Below, one piece after another: positions 14,101-29,424 of a stretch of 64,000 nt of DNA; positions within the stretch are counted from its first letter, which is position 1; each line of letters opens with the position of its first letter. The position numbers and the translations under genes are program-made. The notes below the pieces were generated by a model. The model was given only the letters and a program-made list of their open reading frames with translations. It ran no database searches and was not told the DNA's origin. Origin of the DNA: Triglochin maritima (taxonomy: Eukaryota > Streptophyta > Magnoliopsida > Alismatales > Juncaginaceae); contig OY821782.1 of assembly GCA_963682175.1 (NCBI GenBank), forward strand, positions 1,324,501 through 1,388,500, read 5' to 3'.

Positions 14101-14652
14101 AAGCAACAGCATAGACCCCTTCCAGAGTGTCTGGATTATCATGCAATGACAACTCTATCCAAGGAAGCACGCGAAAAACTCTCCAAGGTATCTCCGTTAT
14201 AACCGTGCCTTTTGGCATATTGAGTTGTGAAATTTAACCAATGATCCTTATATGATGCTTCTTATGGTGAAAAAGGATACATGTCCTAGTCCATCAAAGT
14301 TTTTGTTTAAAACTACTACATGCTGTGTTGTTATTTGCTTCCGTTAATTTCAAATTTTAGTTTCTTTACCGATAAAAAAAAGGTCACACAGTTGACCTGT
14401 AGATGAACTTTTGCTTGCTAAATAAAAGCATTTCCTTAATTGTAGATCCGTCCGGAAACCATAGGGCAGGCAAGCAGAGTGGGCGGAGTAAGTCCTGCTG
14501 ATATCACAGCGCTCCTTATCTGCCTCGAAGCTAATCGTAGGAAGGCAAATGAGAGGGCAAGATGTGAAATGCTGAGGTCCATGACTGCCGATGTCGATGC
14601 TGATGAACTAGTCCCTGCCCTCACCGCTGCTGCCCAAACAACCGACCTGTAG
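8102..14652 (+). CDS. Organellar MnmG/GidA tRNA uridine-34 carboxymethylaminomethyl modification enzyme
   Basis: Thirteen exons join in phase to 733 codons plus stop: 8102-8306, 9482-9633, 9843-9934, 10215-10328, 10755-11085, 11630-11809, 12398-12478, 12712-12930, 13118-13260, 13453-13619, 13789-14006, 14095-14187 and 14446-14652. Residues 1 to about 70 are Arg/Ser/Thr-rich and acid-poor, a typical mitochondrial or plastid transit peptide. The FAD-binding motif [14 protein letters not shown] follows, then the MnmG signatures [20 protein letters not shown] and [14 protein letters not shown], and the C-terminal helical domain. With MnmE, MnmG uses FAD, a folate one-carbon unit and glycine or ammonia to modify the wobble uridine of organellar tRNAs. 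Plants carry the bacterial-type gene in the nucleus. No lesion is seen. Intron 1 (1.2 kb) contains a tandem duplication. Confidence 0.95.
8603..8950 (+). repeat. Two-copy tandem duplication (period about 184 bp) in MnmG intron 1
   Basis: Two diverged copies begin with GTTAGAGRAATGGAG at about 8603 and 8787. They share the phrases CAAACCAATYACATTTAAGAG and CTAGTCGGACACCAGT. A partial third start lies near 8568. The duplication is intronic and has no predicted effect on the protein. Confidence 0.75.
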
Positions 14653-14659
14653 GCCTTAA

Positions 14660-16010
14660 AGTTGTAGAATCTAATCTCGCCTTCCTTCCCTTACACTGCG
14701 AATCCGCCGTTCTTACAGTCTTGAAGCTGTCTGCCTTAATCTGCCTGATGTGCGGAATTAGGCTCGGCTCTCTTAATACAGTAAATTATTATTCCCTCCC
14801 ATTCGATATGCCAAGTAGGCATCAAAGATGTCCCGATCTATGGAAGAGTTGATGCTAAAAACGAAGTTTCTCATGGTTCAGGATTTTGCGGGACACGGCT
14901 GGTACGGTTAAGCTGTTGTCGCTGAGTTGTGGATTAGGTAAATGGACATGTTATTCGTTCTGGTGTAATGTTTTATATCGTACTATTAATCTATGAAGAG
15001 TATAATGTAAAACTTATGATTTCCCCCCATTAAATATGGTGTAAAATTCTTTTATTTTCTTTCGAAAATTCAAATTTCACCAGATGATCAAGTTCAGATG
15101 TAATAAATCTGGGCAAAAGAATTTTTTAACACGTCCATATGTAATGGTCTGGGTGATTAGGAAATTATGTCCGGTTTCCGTTTTCCGCATAAATTTTGCT
15201 CAAATGTAAGCAAGAGCAATAACTTCTCAAATAATTTAAATATATAAATATTTTTAATCATAAACTCACTGTATTTTTAATTTTGATACAGTGAGTCTAC
15301 TTCTAAATTCTCAAATAGGAAATTATTATTCGTCGTCCGCCATTTAATTAAATCGCTTGCGTCAATTACCATTTTGCCATTCACTTCCATTTAATACTTA
15401 TTTCGTCCCGTCTCTTAAAATAAGATTTTTATTTTAGTTTTTCTTGCTCTACTAGTACCAACACCAAGGAAAATGTAAGGAAATGTTTGGCGAAACGTCT
15501 GAATCTGGTAGGGTTAGTTACCAATTTTTTTCCAAACAAAGGCGTCTGCAAAAAAGCCTCTCCCCAATGGTACTGTCACCCTTGCATTCTTATTCCGATT
15601 TTGTTTTTCATGGTTATTTTTTGTTGTAGTATGAACAAAGAAGAGCATATTGGGAGCAAAAATAAGTAAAACAGAGAGAATGACAAAATAGTAATTTGCA
15701 CAGACAATTTAAGTAATTCGCGGGCGACGTTTAATAGTTCAGCTCAAATAATTGTCTTTTATTTTAGGCTATTTTCGGTTAGAAATTTTGCATTTGCCGT
15801 GTATGTGATATTTTTGCGACTCTCCAAGAACTCCAATCCCTCTGTATTTAATTTAATTTTTAAAAAAAGAAAAATTAGTAGTAGAAAAAAGTATATATCC
15901 TTGAGGTTAAACCTTTTGCCACCCCCAAAAATTTCGAAATATCTTGCCGTGTTTAGTTGCAAAAAAAAAAAACAGAAAATATGAGTGGAGAAAAGCAATT
16001 ATCCTAGGGG
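14660..16010. other. MnmG 3' UTR and intergenic DNA
   Basis: After the MnmG stop there is AT-rich DNA without a supported gene. The terminator and poly(A) site of MnmG probably lie near 14.95-15.06 kb, where AT-rich signals cluster. Short ORFs here lack codon-like composition or family resemblance. Confidence 0.4.
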
Positions 16011-16012
16011 TT

Positions 16013-16020
16013 TATAAATA
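16013..16020 (+). promoter_or_regulatory. TATA box of the BRCT gene
   Basis: TATAAATA lies 63 bp upstream of the first ATG at 16083. The spacing suits a short leader. Confidence 0.6.
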
Positions 16021-16082
16021 GTGCGGCGGAATCTCACGTTTCCAATTCCCGCCCAACCTAAATTCGGAACCGAAACCCCCAA

Positions 16083-19000
16083 ATGGCGATCCGCACCGGA
16101 ACCTTCGCCGGCGCGAGCGTCTTCCTTTCCCGTAACCTCATCGCGCCGGATGTCTACGAAGCCCTCCTCCTTAACGGCGCGGACGTCCTCCTTTGCTCCG
16201 ATCCCTCCCGCAACGGCCCCGACGATTACCACGTCATCTCCGATCGGACCCACGTGAGGAGCTCGTGACGTCCTTTTTTTCTTTTTTTTGTGTGGTTTCT
16301 GTGTTTTTTTCACCATTTTGTTCGGCGTTTTATGAAGTGTTTGGGCTTGTTTCGTGTATTGTTTGCGCTTTTCGTGATTTGTGCGAACTCGTGATTATGC
16401 GATTTTTTTTTGTTGTCCGGCATCCTGTGGGTTTGTGTTCATGCATTGTTTGCATTTTTTGTGATTTCCGGAAGTTCGGTTCAAGATAACGTTATCTCTG
16501 ATTGAACACGCGTGAGAAAATTTTGTGATTTTTCTGAGGTTTTTGTGTATTTTTCTGTCTTAAATGTTTCGTTTTATTTTCAGGAGAAGTTTGAGGATCT
16601 TAAAGCTAAGGGTTGCAATCTAATCGGTAAACCAATGTTTCTTATTATATTAGTACTAGGTTTAGTTTCCAACTATAACTGTTTTGATTGGTTCACTAGA
16701 TATTTGGCTTTTCCCTCTATGTGGCTAAAAAGGCATGATGAGTTATAAGACATAACCCCCCAATTGTGATAGTCTTACTGGATGGGTATGCTAGTTTCGT
16801 ATATCTAAAACAATGGACAAACTCCCCCTGAGATTCTTCAACAATCTGATGACTTTTATGCTGCCTGCCCTCAATGCCCATGTTGTTAAAGTCATATGGC
16901 CATCATACTCGGTGACATTATTGCTAGTGACGAATTGTAATTGGCAAGCTTTGACTTGTCAGGTTTTCAGTTTATTCCTCTAAAAATGGAACGATCAATA
17001 CTTGACAACAATGAGGCAGATATCTGCATATCCCGCTTAACATTTTTAGATGATTTGGGATTTTTGTGATAGCTAATAGGAGTAACATGCACGGCGTTTG
17101 CTAGATTTATGCTGTCTGGATATATGCTATGATATCATTCTGTGATCATGTACGTGGGGTTCAGATATAATTAGAGTTCAGTTGATTTGTTGCCTCGGTG
17201 AATATTGTAGCCACACTGTTGCAGCAGTGACACCTATCGAGGGTGAGAACACCACAAAAGAATGAAACATAAGGATCAGATGTGTAATAGAGAAAAGTTT
17301 TGAAAAATTGTTTACGGAGATAGTCACTACTTTTAAAGGAGAAAACTGTGGGCAATTCACCTGAATTTTCCTTCTTTGGATGTTTTCACAGGACCACATT
17401 GTGTTCTTTTTTGTGCCAAAGAGCGCAGAGCTTTGCACAAGAAGGGCTATATCTGCTGTCTTGCTATGGTTGGTGTCAAAATACTGACATCTGGTTTTGA
17501 AAAAGATGAGAAAGTAAAGTAGCAATTTCGGTGATGTTCTTTCCAGTTTGAAGACAACTGCAGTTCTCTACTTCTACATTCCCTGTGATTTCATAATGGC
17601 ATTGAACAATTATTCTGTATCAGGTTCGGATTGAGCAAATTGTGACTGCCATGGGAGGGGTTTTGCTCAGCAAGACGTCACTTGATGTTAGCTTTGTAAT
17701 TGTGAAGTGTGTTTTGGCTGCCAAATATAAGGTAAAAAAAGCTCACTAAATTGGCTAATATCTCTTATCCACCCAATACACAGTTTTTTGTGACCATTAG
17801 TTGCTGTTATATTTATAATACAAAACAAAGTGCACACGAAATGATAATATATATTTTCAGATTAAAAAAATCAGTGCTTCGAAATTTGGGTGTCAATTCG
17901 AAAGCCATCTCTCCATGTCTTGTCTATACAGATATATACTTTGCGTCGTACATTCATGTCAATTCTAGATTTATCTTGAAGTGATTTTAGATTATTGAGA
18001 TATCAATTGTTGATTATGTTCCTTTTTATGTGTGTAATAGCAATTTTCCATCTTTTTTTTCCAGCTCATATATTTTCTTTAACTTATGTTACCACATATA
18101 TTGAGAACTAACAATTTGTTGCAGTGGGCGTTAAGCGTCCTAAAGAAACCAATAGTTAATGTAAGTTGGTTAAACCAGTGTTGGACAGAGCATCACCTTG
18201 TACCACATGAATGCCACAGAATTCTTCCCTTCACTGGTTTGACAATTTGCGTGACTAGGTTCCCTCTTGGTATGTTCGATTTATCTTATTGTGATATGGC
18301 TCTTTCAGCTGAATGTTCCCACTGGTTTCTCAAATGACACATTTTTCATTGCATTAGATGAACGGAAAAAGATGGAGCAAATGATCACACAAAATGGTGG
18401 CTTGTACAACGGCGATCTCACAAAAAAGTGTACTCATTTGGTTTCTGATATATCCTTTGGTCTTGTCAGACTTCACATATACTTCAGAAGAAATGTTTAT
18501 TTACTACTCAGGCTCATTTTTGCAACTCACGACAAGAATCATAAGTTGTTTTTCATCTATTCATTCTTATTCTATTGTTTGAGTTGTACTTGCTAATTGT
18601 AGGTGATTACGTGCTTCAGCTGTTTTGGTGTTTCTTTTGGCCTGTGGTGTAGTCTTAACATCCCAACTTAAGCCTTCATAGTTTTTGCTAATATTCTTCT
18701 CTGGACAAATAAATCATACTTTCCTCTCTGTTGAATTTTGACTCATCACAAGCAGCCTTTTTATGGTATATATGTTCCACCTTGACTGTTACTACGCTCC
18801 TGAAGGTGACAAGTATATGGTTGCCAAACGATGGGGACATATCCACATAGTCGCACGTCGATGGATTGATTAATCCATTGCTAGAAAAGGTAAATTTGAG
18901 GGGCTTGTCTGCTACTAACCAGATTAATCTCTGCAAGTCTAGAAAAAAAGTGGTTAAAAGATGCTAAAATAGTTCCTTAGCTTTGTTCCTGCTTTGTAGA

Positions 19001-22000
19001 TTGTCTGGAAGAAAGGCATTTCACCGTTCACGGATCTTGTAATTCATTCAGTGAGAACAAGAGTTTTGTGAGAGAGCAGCAGAGCCAGGAGTCCGTCCCA
19101 TTGAATCGCAATGGAGACTTCGAAGCTTGCCCCTCCCAAAAAATATCTTCTACTTTTTCGGATGCTGTTACTGCAATGAAGAATGAAGTGCCTACAATTC
19201 CTACCCACAATGAATCAGCGTTTAGGCATTGCATTGCTGAAGATTCTGAAGAGGAAGGTGATGATATGTACTTACTGAAGTGCAGAATTTCACTTGTTGG
19301 TTTTGATAATCCAGAATGCCGCAAACTCATAGGTATGATTCGGAAAGGTGCGGGGACAAGGCATGATCTTCTGAGCGAAAGGTTGACACATGTAATTGTA
19401 GGATCACCGTCTGCAACGTGAGCTTACCCTAATCTCTGTCTCTGTTCTGATTCATTAAAAAATACATTATGAGTCATGACGAATATTTGTCCTTATGGTA
19501 GTAAACTTTCTCTTTAGTGAAAGGAAGGAGCTAAGGCAATTAGCTACTATGGGTGTCATAGACATGGTCAAAGCTAATTGGCTTGAAGATTGTACTCGGG
19601 CGAGAAAAGAACTTCCTGTTTCTTCGAAGCACAGTGCTTCTGATCTGTTTTCTCCCAATGGTATGCCATTAGGTTCTGCTTGCACGTCCATCAGTTTCAG
19701 TTACAGTTTCAGTTTCAGTATTCAAAATTAATGACGTTTAACTTTCTCTAGATTCTATTTGCTACAGTAGGACATGTATGGATAATATCGTCGATGGGAA
19801 CAAAAAGAATTTGGCTGTTCAAGAAGAAGAATTTGCATTTGGAAATGTTGGAGTGAAAAAAGCACCAGAACTGAATATTCTGGAAAGTAACAACTCTGTT
19901 CTAACGGCCAAGTCTAAACAGCAATTCACAACATTACCTGCTATCAGTGAGCACGATAGTGGTCGCCTTTTAAATACCAGCTCTGAGGATCTGCTCTCCC
20001 AAAGAAGATGCAAAAATATTTTCAAGGGGCATTCGTTTTGCTTTTCTAAATCTTTTCCTGAAGATCGGGTTAGTTTCTTCCAATTTACTTTGCTGAGGCT
20101 ATTATTTTGGATAAAGTAATAAAATACGTTTTTAATTCTCTAGCTCGTCATTGTCTTAAAGCAAGCTATTGTTAATTTGCTATGGAAATCATGGCTATGC
20201 TATTTCATTTGACAAATATATTTATCTTGGTTAAATGGAAATTGGTTGTTTGGAATGAACTAGGAATGAGATTATTGTACTTTGTCTTGAGTTCATTAGT
20301 AAAATAGGTGCATGTGGACTCATCAGGCTGGTACTTGATGTTCATGGGGTTATGTTTAGTTATTACATTCTTTAGATTGAACTTTTCTTTCTTTCTTTTA
20401 CATCCCCATACAACGTTGGATGAGCAACAAGTGTCATGTTGAGGCTTGAGCTTATCTTTTTTGACTTTAGCCTGTAGCCTTAAATGATTATTTTCTGGCT
20501 AGTCTAGAGCTTTTGCTGTCAATTGCTCAGCGGCAGTTATAGTTACTCTATTTTTGCGTTGCTAACTTAAGGCATTCTGTAGTCAGGACTCTTTAATCAA
20601 ACTTCATTTTTTTCTGATTGTTTTTGTTCTTTGTTTCCTTATCTTTTTTATTTGTTCACAAGAACAAGTCGTCATTTTAATTTTAATTTCCTTTTCCCTG
20701 CAGCGAATTGATATCATTGAGTGGGTTGGGGAAGGAGGGGGGTTGATCATTGACGACAATCAAAATGCACACTTCATCATTGAATGTCATGGCCTTTTAT
20801 CAGACCAAGCTAAAGTGGTCCGATCTACTAAAGTTTCGAGTTATTGGATTCGATCATGTTTGGAGGTTTGCATTGTTGCCTTTATTCGTAGTACAATCAT
20901 CACAACATCAGTCATCAGCTACAAATCCCTAGTCTGTACTGTATACTCTTGCCAACTTGAACCAATTTTTAGTTTGTCAATTTGATCCATACATTTGTTT
21001 GGGCCCTTAATGATGTAGTTATGTGTCTCTAACGGTATGTTCAAGCCTCAGTCAATATAGAGGTAGGCAAGGCATTGATAATTGGATTACTTGATACGTA
21101 ACATATATATGTACTCTCATTACTAGCATCGACTCTCTTTAAATGCATCAACCCTTGGAGGCATGGCTGACAATATGTTGTTTATCTTGTTGAAGGAGGG
21201 ATGCATTCAAGATGTTCATAGCCACATTCTCTACACGCCTTTGCCCTGTCAAGTTCCATTACTGGATTTGAAGGCATTCGATTTTGTGTCTCCCAATATG
21301 AGACAAAAGAGAAGCAATTGTTGAGAAATTTGTGCTTCACATTGGGATCTAAATGCACTGAAAAACTGACGAAAAGTGTTACGCACCTGCTTTGCAAGAT
21401 CAAAAGCGGCCCTAAATATGATGCTGCTTGTAAATGGGGCATACAATCCACAACTGCTGACTGGATCACTGAATGCATCAGAAAAGTAAACCCTTCCCCC
21501 CTCCCCCGTGATGGTAATGTTAAATATAAATTAGTGATTTCTAACGTCATCTTCTGCTTTTCAGAATACGATGGTTCCATTAGATGAATTTCGACCCAAA
21601 GAAGTTACTTCACAAGACATTGAGGCAGGTCTCTGCACAACTACACAGGGTCCTACAGTTGCAGATGGCCTAATTTCCGAAGACACACAGTCCCAATTGC
21701 TTAGTGGATGCCAAAGGACAACAACTTTTTTAAAACAAAAATGTGGTACATGTGAATTGCATTTGATTGTTTTATCCATGGTTGACATCATAGTAAAGAT
21801 AGTGCTGATAAGTTATTTATTTGAAATGCCAGAATATCCAACTATTCTTAGGAAAAGGAGTTTAGAAGATGGTTTCCGTGATAATTTGTCCTCAAAAACT
21901 AAAAAACTGAAAAACCGAGCAGAAATTTCTGATGTGGCAACTGTTATAGAAGACTTCTTGCAGAAATCGGATATGGTATAACATGCTATTCCTAATTTTT

Positions 22001-23194
22001 TTTCTTACAAATATAACTTTCATTTTATCACTTATTCTTGATTACAGGTCCAAGACCAGAAGTCACCTGACAAAAATGGTTGCAAAAGAAATGTATGCAC
22101 GTATTACATTAAATCCTTGCCTTCAGTTGATGTAGTCATTTTTAAATGATTGGGTCGTAGCTGCACATTGCAGAGTTTTCCACCGGATTCAATTCTTAAT
22201 CAAGATCATGCTGCTCCAGATACTTCATTGAGGATTCCAAAGCATTGGTCAGACAGGTTCTTTGTTAATTATCATTCTTTTACAGAAATTAGTACAGAGA
22301 GCTTAGCTAAATGATTGATGATGTAATCTTATGAAAATAAGTGCTATATATATATATATAGAAATCTCCTGCATTGGTTAATAAGGAAATGTTTATGGAG
22401 GCTTTTAGATCTTGGGTGTCCTTCTAATGCCCATTGAATCCGAGATGAAAACCCATGCTTCAACATGGTATCGTTGTTCAGATGTTGCCCTTCCCAATAC
22501 ATCCACCCACATGACTATATGAGTGAAGTTTGAAATATAGTGACTACAATGGCTACATCCTACATGTGACTGGAGAAAACTAAGATCCTATGAGTTACAA
22601 AGAGATCATTCTCAACACTTACATTTTAAAGGAGCACTTAAAATGGTTTAACTTTGATTAAGCAAAATACTCTAGGTTGTTTAGGTTATGGAGACTGGAG
22701 CAATATCCATTTGAAATTTGTTATTAGCTGCTATTTTTATCCCTTATAAATTAACTAGGATAATTTTCTTAATTGATGTCGTACATATGTTATCATGTGA
22801 ACAACTACACAGGAAAGGCGGCATGTGATATGGATGTTGAGATTGAAATCAAGTTATCAAACAACCATTAACAATAATACACTTTTCACATGTACCCTTG
22901 GCAGGTCAGAGAGCTATATCAAGCCCACGACTTTCAGTCATGATGATCCTCCAAGAACTTACGATGGTTTTAGCGAGACACAAACGGAGTCTCAGGTTTG
23001 TTAACATCATTTCCTTTTGAGGTGTTATTTAAATTGCTAGTCTCTGTTTCTAAGGGAGACATCATGTTCAGGTCGTTGGGTACGAAGAAGATTTGTCCGG
23101 AAGACAAAAAATAATTGAAAGAGTCCGATCACAGAGCTTAACTTCTGACACGTCACCCTCACTGTCAACTTCAATGTTACCCCGAAACTTCTAA
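16083..23194 (+). pseudogene. TopBP1/MEI1-like multi-BRCT protein gene with nonsense and frameshift lesions
   Basis: Eighteen exons are supported: 16083-16253, 16584-16626, 17392-17513, 17624-17731, 18125-18269, 18358-18459, 18806-18889, 19000-19417, 19518-19660, 19752-20068, 20704-20865, 21196-21485, 21565-21745, 21833-21975, 22048-22092, 22174-22256, 22905-22995 and 23072-23194. They would encode about 920 residues with at least five BRCT repeats (for example VSWLNQCW, CTHLVSDI, THVIVGSPSAT, THLLCK). A Lys/Ser-rich C-terminal tail follows. Plant MEI1/TopBP1-like proteins act in meiotic and somatic DNA-damage responses by binding phosphoproteins. Two defects interrupt the frame. TAA at 18871-18873 stands where BRCT proteins usually carry WxDQS. 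One base is missing near 21261-21264, so SRY-like BRCT sequence resumes as GFEGIRFCVSQYE in another frame. Splice sites are otherwise intact, so decay is recent, or one lesion is a sequencing error. Family assignment is good. The MEI1 name rests on the neighbouring ACC-oxidase gene. Confidence 0.82.
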
Positions 23195-24470
23195 AGAAGC
23201 TCCTGGCCTGCACAGATTGCCAGATTGCTGAGGATGGTGTTCTGCTGCCCTACCCTCGTGATAACAAAGCTGGTTGACAGTTGATCCAAAACCCTTGATG
23301 TATGTCGAGATAGTGCGCTTGAAATGTAAGTTCCGAACTTCAATTGAATGACGTTAAGGGATATCATTGCCTCTGCTGATCGTCTCTAGTCATTCTGGAG
23401 AACATGTAAGCATCTTGCTATGATATATAATTTAAAGTTGCACCCTTATGTTGGTATCTAGCTGGTAGCATTCAAGAAAGACTGATGATAATTCCCTTTT
23501 AAGAAAAAAATATGTGCTCCTTGCAAGATTTAGCTAGACATGTCAATGGCTCTCCCAGCAGCGATTGTTAATTTCTATGTCAGGTAACATGCTTTTGTAA
23601 TTAAGATACGGCGGTCTTTCTGAATAGGCATGCACTTTTTTTGTTTCTTTTGAATGTAGTTCGGGTTGACTGTAATGAAAGACGTATAACTTGTACACCT
23701 AACAGTTTTGAATTACTTATCCTTTTATTTGTTATATTCCCCAAATGTTTATATCATCATATCTTTTGTATGGTGGTTTCGTAAGGAAGAAAATCCAGTG
23801 TGGCTTGTGATGTCCTGCATGTTTTCTTAACAATTGAAAACACGTATCTCATCTCAAAATACAGTGTATAATGGCTTGATGTCCTATATGGATTAAGCAT
23901 TGGATGAAAAAGAAAGCAACCTTCATTATTAACCCACTTTTAAACGGGTCAATGTTGACTATTAGAAGTGTTAATGAACACAGAAACAATGAATCTCTAC
24001 TGTGATATGATTTGTGGACTTTAGGAGATGAATGCTTGCTTGCTAAAAATCACAATGATTCTCCAGAAACGGCCCAAATACCAACTTAATCGTTAGGCAC
24101 TAGGCAGCTCAAGAACAACGCCACGATAACAGAGCAACAGTGCATGTGAATAAAGTCAAAAGGAGAAGTATGGAACTACTGATAAAATTCGTTATGTAGA
24201 GAACATGCAATGACATGTATATATAGAGAGAGAGCTTGATCTTATACAAGAATTTTCTAGTGAGTTCAGAGTTTAATTTTTCTAAATTAAACCTCACAAT
24301 ATTCACCACTCATTTCAAATTGTAAGGTAGATTAAGAAAAAAACAGTTATACTAATGAATAGTAAGATTAACTGTAAATAAGATTCAATGGTGAGATTCT
24401 AGGGAGCTTAAATTAAATCATATGAGTCCTAGGCTCACTAGAGCTTGACTATATATATATTACTAGGAGC
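23195..24470. other. Intergenic region between BRCT gene and ACC-oxidase cluster
   Basis: The BRCT gene's 3' UTR is probably at the start. The rest is AT-rich with no exon that matches a family or has convincing codon structure. Confidence 0.4.
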
Positions 24471-24479
24471 GGAGCAGAA

Positions 24480-24572
24480 ATGAAGCATTTTTACGTGCAA
24501 TTTCATAATTTTAAGCTTATCTACATGCAATGTCAGAATTTTACTCTTACCAACATGCAATTTCAGACCCCC
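24480..24572 (+). repeat. Three copies of a ~31-bp ACATGCAATTTCAGA repeat upstream of the ACC-oxidase remnant
   Basis: Units built on ACATGCAATTTCAGAATTTT recur about every 31 bp. The same block, with four units, precedes the other ACC-oxidase promoter at 33876-33980. This shows that the two upstream regions are duplicates. Confidence 0.75.
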
Positions 24573-24627
24573 GAACTTTATGAACCACAAATGTGTACAC
24601 CAACTTGTGTGATTCATTGACTAGAAT

Positions 24628-24948
24628 ACTAGATAAACAATACATAACATTATTTCTAAATATAAGCATTTTTCTCTATATAAACAATATGTAACATTAT
24701 TTCCAAAAATGAGCATTTTTCTTTAGTGCTCACGTTGCGTGCTTTAAAAGGAAGAGGACTAGATAAACAATACATAACATTATTTCTAAAAATGAGCATT
24801 TTCTCTAGATAAACAATACATAACATTATTTCTAAAAAATGATCATTTTCTCTAGATAAACAATATATAACATTATTTCTAAAAATGAGCATTTTCTCTA
24901 GATAAACAATATATAACATTATTTCTAAAAATGAGCATTTTTCTCTAG
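24628..24948 (+). repeat. Tandem array of six ~45-48-bp units in an ACC-oxidase-type promoter
   Basis: The unit is CTAGATAAACAATAYATAAC followed by ATTATTTCTAAAAATGAGCATTTTCT. Six copies are visible. One longer copy ends with a duplicate of the core promoter segment (TGCTCACGTTGCGTGCTTTA, near 24726). The orthologous promoter at 42999-43070 has a single unit. The array lies just upstream of TATAAAAG near 24966. Confidence 0.85.
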
Positions 24949-25048
24949 TGCTCATGTTGCGTGCTATAAAAGGAAGAGCACTTAGCCACAACTAGGGCAT
25001 CGCAACTCTATTCTCCCACTAGTATATATCTTTGTCTTGGTTTGTTAG

Positions 25049-25168
<120 letters not shown>

Positions 25169-25269
25169 TAATATCACAACTGATCTTGTTATATTTAATA
25201 GAAAACTCAGTTAGAAGAATGGATCATTTGTCTATGGGTTAGTTAAATAAAGTTACAGGTGGGAAAATT

Positions 25270-26190
25270 GCATCTTCAACCATGGTTGTGTGAAATTGCA
25301 TATTTGTAGTTTGTTACTTAATTTGTTTTTGGTTGAGAACTTTAGACCAGCATTCCAATATTATGTGGTCTGCATGAATATTGTATCAGAGGCGGTTGTT
25401 AATTAGCATCAAGTATATCCCGAAAGAGATTCTATTCCATATCGAATGAAAAAGCTTTTCAAGTTAAATTTAATTGATCTACCAAAAATCTGAAAGCCCA
25501 AGTAATTAGGCATATATAGAAAAAACAACTTCAAGGCAGATGCTTATCAAAACAAAAAAAACAAAAAAACAAACTATAGGGTGGCAGATTTTCTGATGAC
25601 TCAAGTGAAACTACATTCAGAGAAAATGGGTTTTCCTAGTCCATGTCTTTATATGTCAAGTTCAATATAATCGACCCACCACAATTTCAAAACTTAACTG
25701 CTTAAAAAGCAAAGTGGTAAACAAATGCAATAGTATTTCGGTATCATGTTTCCCAACAAAACTTAAAACATAAAAATTAACATTCCTAAATTAACTCTCT
25801 GTGCAAATGGAGCAGAACCACACATGGAATATCAGAGCTCAGAACTGTGCAAACCACAAGTGCCATAGAAATCACAATGCACCAAACCATGCATGCATCG
25901 ATTCGGACAAATGGTTGATAGCGCATAATTTGGCAATCATGAAAGATTCCATATATTTCATGTAACTAATAATTTTGCCAATCTATTTATTTGGAATAAA
26001 GAAAATCATCAAGTTGACAAACCTCGTCTAATCCTCACATAATCTCAACTTTGACCTTGCAAGTTGCAACTTTGGTACTTTATTCTTCTCTCAAGCAATG
26101 CAAGCAGGGTGACCACCGCCCAGCATTTGCACTTATTAAAACCAATGTCTATATTAAAAATGTTATTTAGTAGTTGATGACATCTGGTTT
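25270..26190. other. Intergenic AT-rich DNA between ACC-oxidase copies
   Basis: No ACC-oxidase exons 2-4 or other coding segments are recognised. This stretch separates the exon-1 remnant from the intact gene. Confidence 0.45.
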
Positions 26191-26193
26191 TTC

Positions 26194-26200
26194 TATAAAA
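26194..26200 (+). promoter_or_regulatory. TATA box of the first intact ACC-oxidase-like gene
   Basis: TATAAAA lies 85 bp upstream of the ATG at 26285, with a CT-rich leader in between. Confidence 0.65.
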
Positions 26201-26284
26201 GGGAGGCAATAGTGGAAACATGGCATCACAACTTAGATCTCTTGTCTTGTGTCTTTCCCTCTGTTTCTCTCTCTTTCTCTTTCA

Positions 26285-28984
<2,700 letters not shown>

Positions 28985-29424
28985 GTGATGAAGGAAATCA
29001 AAATCATGCATGCATCTACAAATCCACTATTAGTATTAATTAGTATTAGTATCCGAGTTGGATGGTTGTTGTAGTTCAGTTTGTTAAGGTTTGTTGGCCT
29101 TCCTCTCTACGTTGGTGTTGCATACATGCATGTTGTGTACGTACGTAGAGGGAGAAGAGCTTTGTTTGCTCCATGGAGTTGTAGTGTGTAACGTATTATG
29201 TGGTGTCCTAGCTTGGATTGTTTGTTATCGGTGAGAACAAGCAGAAGTAATGAATATCTAGTTTTCTACTAATAGCTTGGATTGTTTGTTATCGAGTAGT
29301 CTTAATTGTTTGTTGGCTAGGTTATTTTTTAGTGGTGGATGTTTACTTGCTTGAAATGCCTCGTTAACCAAAATGTTGGTGATGGTGTAAGAAAACAAAG
29401 CATTGTGAAACTTCTATTTGAAAA

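Noticed and set aside
14436..14624. Minus-strand frame over the last MnmG exon
   Set aside because: It is an antisense shadow of the conserved C-terminal MnmG exon.
17392..17468. Earlier splice donor (GTTGGT at 17469) for BRCT exon 3
   Set aside because: The exon continues in frame as GVKILTSGFEKDEK to a better donor, GTAAAG, at 17514, and the protein aligns better that way.
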